DNA from: Lachnospiraceae bacterium
Lineage (GTDB): Bacteria > Bacillota_A > Clostridia > Lachnospirales > Lachnospiraceae
Length of the DNA stretch: 9,416 nt
Assembly: GCA_009774655.1 (NCBI GenBank)
Contig: VSOD01000140.1
Location: 1 to 9,416, forward strand
Reading direction: 5' to 3'
Program-made: the position numbers and the translations under genes
Shown: positions 6,255 to 9,416 of the stretch, piece after piece
Layout of the letters: each line of letters starts with the position of its first letter
How positions within the stretch are numbered: the stretch's first letter is position 1
Notes under the pieces: model-generated
What the model saw: the letters and a program-made list of their open reading frames with translations, nothing else
The model's database searches: none
Told to the model about the DNA's origin: nothing

Positions 6255-7594
6255 CTCCCACTCCCCATTTCCGCTTTTTTGTCAATATATTTTTGGTTCA
6301 GATAGGCATAATACGCTGGATTATCACCATAACGAGCCGTTAGAACGTTTAATTTTTCTTTCATTCTATCCAGATCTTCTTCCTTGTCTGCCTGCTCCAA
6401 AGCCAGAAAATAATCTTCTGCCAGCTCATACATCTCTTGTTTCTCAGCGCTGTACTGCGGATTCTCTACCCCCATGATATCCTCGGCAATATCCTCAATA
6501 CTCTGCCCTGCATACTCGTCTCTGATCTCTCCATCCATAGAGATCAGCTGTCCCTTCTTCAAAGATTGAATGATAAAAGGAGAGTGGCTGGCACAAATAA
6601 ACTGCACTTTGGGAAAAAGTTCCGTGAGTGTATTGATAATCCTCCTCTGCCACTCTGGATGAAGGCTCAAATCAAGTTCATCGATCACAACGATACCCGG
6701 GGTCTCCTTAAAAGTATTTTCTTTAAGATAAGGGTTAAGTATACACATTCTGACCGCAATGTCTGTGATAATCTTGATCACATCTCTATATCCGTCACTC
6801 AAACCCTCAAATGGTATCCATGTACCATCCGCCTCAACCAACGCCAATCCCTTATAACGCAGAGCATACTCTACTCTCTCACCTGGATTAAGTTCTACAC
6901 GCATACTCTCCTGAATCGCATCCATGATCAAGGTATATGCCGGGAAATCTTCTCCTCCTTTTTCCTGTACCGCTATCTCTTTCATGTACCTCATATACTG
7001 AAATGGCATCTGCATTCCTCTTTTTGCATCAAGACAACGATGATAGGCGTCTGTTCGATTCGGAATATCATCAAATTCAGAGCTTTTATTTTCATTCCAC
7101 AATCTGGCCGAACTCAAATATAATACCAGTGGTAAAATCAGTCCTTCATCTGTTCCGTCACTGGCTTTCATCGCCTTCTCCCACCGAACAACTTCCTTTT
7201 GCATCGGATTACTCGCGGCAAACTTCGTACGACTGTCTTTTTTTTCCAGGATACGCCTATATACAAACTTATGCCCATCCATTAAAAGCTCCGTTTCGAC
7301 AGAACATGGATATTGTTCGATTCCGGAGCTTATCAATACATCCTTTTGATCCGTCCTCTGGTTTTTACGCCGGACATCACTATCTGATATATTCTGCACA
7401 AAACGACTGGGAACATACTCTTTATATGCTGCAAGATAAGCCCCCATTGCTACATTAACCGCCTCCAATACTGTCGTCTTCCCCGAAGCGTTCTTTCCAA
7501 TCAGCAAATTCATATTTTTATTAAGATATATCGTTTTCTCTTCAAAACGTCTGTAATTACGTAATGAAATCTTCCTGATATAAAAATCTTTCAA
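6251..7594 (-). CDS. ABC/SMC-like AAA ATPase, PtuA-like (Septu-type defence)
   Basis: The ATPase has the AAA_15/AAA_21 (OLD/RecF-like) layout. Counting from the TTG start (447 aa), Walker A is GKNASGKT (33-40), the signature-like motif is FEGLSDGYRDVI (262-273), Walker B is GIVVIDELDLSLHPEWQ (300-316, catalytic E306), and the switch His is in ICASHSPFII (H337). No TOPRIM nuclease follows, which separates it from OLD/GajA; the C-terminus (about 383-447) is charged and helical. The frame is open up to 7735 (GTG). I prefer the TTG at 7594 because GGAGG lies 9 nt upstream and it gives the usual N-terminus KDFYIRKISLRNYRRFEE. The ATG at 7603 directly abuts that GGAGG. The 167 bp before it, after the glycosyltransferase, hold no clear terminator and only a weak TATTAT-type -10. 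Together with the HNH gene it forms a Septu-like module. Confidence 0.85.
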   Translation of the reverse strand: MKDFYIRKISLRNYRRFEEKTIYLNKNMNLLIGKNASGKTTVLEAVNVAMGAYLAAYKEYVPSRFVQNISDSDVRRKNQRTDQKDVLISSGIEQYPCSVETELLMDGHKFVYRRILEKKDSRTKFAASNPMQKEVVRWEKAMKASDGTDEGLILPLVLYLSSARLWNENKSSEFDDIPNRTDAYHRCLDAKRGMQMPFQYMRYMKEIAVQEKGGEDFPAYTLIMDAIQESMRVELNPGERVEYALRYKGLALVEADGTWIPFEGLSDGYRDVIKIITDIAVRMCILNPYLKENTFKETPGIVVIDELDLSLHPEWQRRIINTLTELFPKVQFICASHSPFIIQSLKKGQLISMDGEIRDEYAGQSIEDIAEDIMGVENPQYSAEKQEMYELAEDYFLALEQADKEEDLDRMKEKLNVLTARYGDNPAYYAYLNQKYIDKKAEMGSGR

Positions 7595-7761
7595 CCTCAG
7601 CATCCTCCACACTGTTTCGGCATATTCTATTATTCTACCCCCTGCACTTCTTTTATAATATACCATACTGTGCTTCTTTATAACAGTATCTTTTGCTGCC
7701 ACTTTTACTATATCCGGCACCAGGTTACAGTTCACGACGGATCTTCCCTTTCTGTTTTCTC

Positions 7762-9324
7762 CTACATGACATTGCCAGTCAAATGATAAGTTGTCGTATA
7801 ACCGTAACTGCCTATCACTTCATAGCCGTCCAACAATGGACATTTTTGCAATATTGTATTCAAAACATTCTCGGCATTAACATCGCCGGAATCCGTAGTA
7901 ATATTGACGAGCAGACTCTCATCATTCTGATACGGTATACTTTCCAATTCTGCGATTTCATCTATCTCATAAAAAACGGCGCTTTTATAGTTTCGCGCTT
8001 CGAAAAACGACCATGTCAATTTCCATCCCGTATCGTAGACATAAATGACATTCTCGTTTTGATATTTCCCGGTTTTCTCTAAAAATGTGACGGAATCCAA
8101 ATATAAATATTCCCATGTACATGTTTTCCATGTATTAACCGTGATCACAGATACACAAATGCAAAGTACAATCGTCTGCTTTTTCTCATCCAGTATCCTT
8201 TGCATGCCGGCATAAAGAAAACTATAAATTGCCAATAACACAACCGTATAAATGGGCAATATATATCTGGATTCCATCATGACTGCCATTTTAGTAACTA
8301 TAAGAAAATAGCAAACACTCGGAAACAGCATCATATACCATAATACTTTTCTATCTGCCATCTTTTCTATAAATATTATCTTTCCGCAAATCATTCTGCA
8401 GACTAAAAAAAGCAGAACAGTTATTATAATATAAGTAAGCATTCCTCCAAACAACTGCTCATTAATAAAAGCATAGAATATTTTTACTCGCATAAGATAT
8501 TCAGAAAAATCAGTGTTTCTCAGATTATTGACAGATTGCTGCCCACGATACCCGTCTTTTAGAAACATATGCGTGATCATATTTGGAAAAATCATGACCG
8601 CTATTGAACCGGAGCCTGCCATGGATAGAATAAATACTATTACATCTCTGTATCTTTTGCATAGCAGCAAATAGATTCCAAATGCGATACACAGGAAAAA
8701 TAAATATACAATAAAATAGTAATGCGTCAGAGCTCCAGTGATCGATGTCCCAATAACAGCCACATAAAATTTCCGGTCACATCCTTTCTTTACAGCCTCC
8801 AAAAACAGCCACGTTATAAAAGTAACCATGAACATTGTCATAATATACATTCTAAGAAAAGACGCGGCAGAAAGAATGCCTGCTGACAGGATAAAAGCGA
8901 AAGAACCGAATGTTACAGCCACCGGACTTGGAGTCAGCTCATTCAGCATACGCCGCACTGCCCAAAGCGTCAATACCGCAAAAGCAATATTGACAACTCC
9001 CGCATACCATATGCTGAATTTTTCCGCAAACAAAGAACAGATCGTGTGTACCAAAGCATAGTATAATGGCGGATGGACATCTCCTGCCTGATTATTCCAT
9101 ACCATATGATAATCAAATCTATTATCCTCAACAGTTACATATTCCATCCATGCATCGGCCGCCGGAGAATAGATTTGCCCGTTTACCGGCATCATCCATC
9201 CTTTCGCATCGTTAGCCAGACCATAAGTCAGAACCTCGTCAATGTGCATATTTCTCTTGTTGTCAATAACTGATATCAGCAATGCCACCAACAGGATATA
9301 GATAAAAATACTTTTGACTTTTAT
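7762..9324 (-). CDS. Membrane glycosyltransferase, GT-C fold (GT39/ArnT-like)
   Basis: This is a polytopic membrane protein with about ten hydrophobic segments and a soluble C-terminal part. In numbering from the TTG at 9291 (509 aa), the first loop has MHIDEVLTYGLAN (15-27), whose D18-E19 is the acidic pair expected in GT-C enzymes. DVHPPLYYALVH (71-82), ALTHYYFIVY (187-196) and MESRYILPIY (339-348) are further family marks. Such enzymes use lipid-linked sugars and act at the outer face of the membrane; the acceptor is unknown. Starting at 9291 would cut the first membrane segment. The frame continues in-phase to a TAA at 9349-9351 and encodes KVKSIFIYILLVALLISV. The best biological start lies at an ATA codon (9324), where an ATG would be expected; this gives 520 aa and is the start used here. 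No strong SD is seen for either start. The gene is AT-rich like its neighbours. Confidence 0.78.
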   Translation of the reverse strand: MKVKSIFIYILLVALLISVIDNKRNMHIDEVLTYGLANDAKGWMMPVNGQIYSPAADAWMEYVTVEDNRFDYHMVWNNQAGDVHPPLYYALVHTICSLFAEKFSIWYAGVVNIAFAVLTLWAVRRMLNELTPSPVAVTFGSFAFILSAGILSAASFLRMYIMTMFMVTFITWLFLEAVKKGCDRKFYVAVIGTSITGALTHYYFIVYLFFLCIAFGIYLLLCKRYRDVIVFILSMAGSGSIAVMIFPNMITHMFLKDGYRGQQSVNNLRNTDFSEYLMRVKIFYAFINEQLFGGMLTYIIITVLLFLVCRMICGKIIFIEKMADRKVLWYMMLFPSVCYFLIVTKMAVMMESRYILPIYTVVLLAIYSFLYAGMQRILDEKKQTIVLCICVSVITVNTWKTCTWEYLYLDSVTFLEKTGKYQNENVIYVYDTGWKLTWSFFEARNYKSAVFYEIDEIAELESIPYQNDESLLVNITTDSGDVNAENVLNTILQKCPLLDGYEVIGSYGYTTTYHLTGNVM

Positions 9325-9363
9325 CCTGTTTCTATTGACAACACTACTTTACAAGTTTTTAAC

Positions 9364-9387
9364 AAAAAGTGCCGTATGAAGCACTTT
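9364..9387 (-). terminator. Candidate intrinsic terminator of a gene beyond the right edge
   Basis: On the minus strand AAAGTGC (9387-9381) and GCACTTT (9372-9366) form a 7-bp stem with an 8-nt loop. The run of five T's in the 3' arm continues as TTTTTG. It lies upstream of the glycosyltransferase and so would end a minus-strand gene outside the window, or act as a leader hairpin. The stem is short and AT-rich. Confidence 0.4.
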
Positions 9388-9416
9388 GGTGTATAATAAG
9401 TTTGCTAACAATAAAC

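Noticed and set aside
6437..7123. 228-codon plus-strand open frame opposite the ATPase
   Set aside because: It is antisense to the Walker B and signature-coding region, with no convincing SD or domain.
6251..7594. OLD-family nuclease or GajA (Gabija)
   Set aside because: The ATPase domain is similar, but no TOPRIM domain follows and the partner is an HNH nuclease rather than a UvrD-like helicase.
5547..7735. Ec78-type retron
   Set aside because: The ATPase and HNH genes fit the effector part, but no reverse transcriptase and no evident msr-msd region are in the window.

Overview
The window looks like chromosome of a Gram-positive anaerobe of the class Clostridia, probably Lachnospiraceae. 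The evidence is the gene order (PucR/CdaR-type regulator, ftsE, ftsX, start of a secreted protein), a YjfB-family small protein, strong AGGAGG-type ribosome binding sites, a tRNA gene without encoded CCA, and a bacterial FatA/FatB-like acyl-ACP thioesterase. Genus and species cannot be told from the sequence alone.

Left part (1 to about 5350, fairly GC-rich, almost all on the minus strand). Read in the direction of transcription, a cluster starts at 3032 with a PucR/CdaR-type regulator. It continues with ftsE and ftsX (cell-division ABC complex that controls peptidoglycan hydrolases) and a partial gene at the window edge, a signal-peptide protein likely to be the FtsEX-controlled hydrolase or its activator. 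Between ftsX and that last gene lies a tandem repeat of about 66 bp. Divergent from the regulator, and the only plus-strand gene, is a 63-residue YjfB-family protein. It is followed by a long hairpin shared with the convergent cvfB/yitL-like RNA-binding gene. Upstream of cvfB are an acyl-ACP thioesterase gene, an intrinsic terminator and tRNA-Gln(CUG) with its own promoter.

Right part (about 5353 to 9416, clearly more AT-rich, all on the minus strand). This is accessory DNA. A GT-C fold membrane glycosyltransferase gene is followed by a translationally coupled pair: an ABC/SMC-type ATPase and an HNH endonuclease overlapping by ATGA. The pair has the architecture of the Septu (PtuA/PtuB) anti-phage system. 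No reverse transcriptase is seen, so it is not an obvious retron of the Ec78 kind. Between the HNH gene and the tRNA promoter, a short stop-bounded frame resembles a nucleotide-binding fold remnant, which may mark an old junction.

The most notable points are the Septu-like pair beside tRNA-Gln, the composition break there, the repeat next to ftsX, the absence of a visible private promoter for the thioesterase, and the lack of a normal start codon where the glycosyltransferase should begin.
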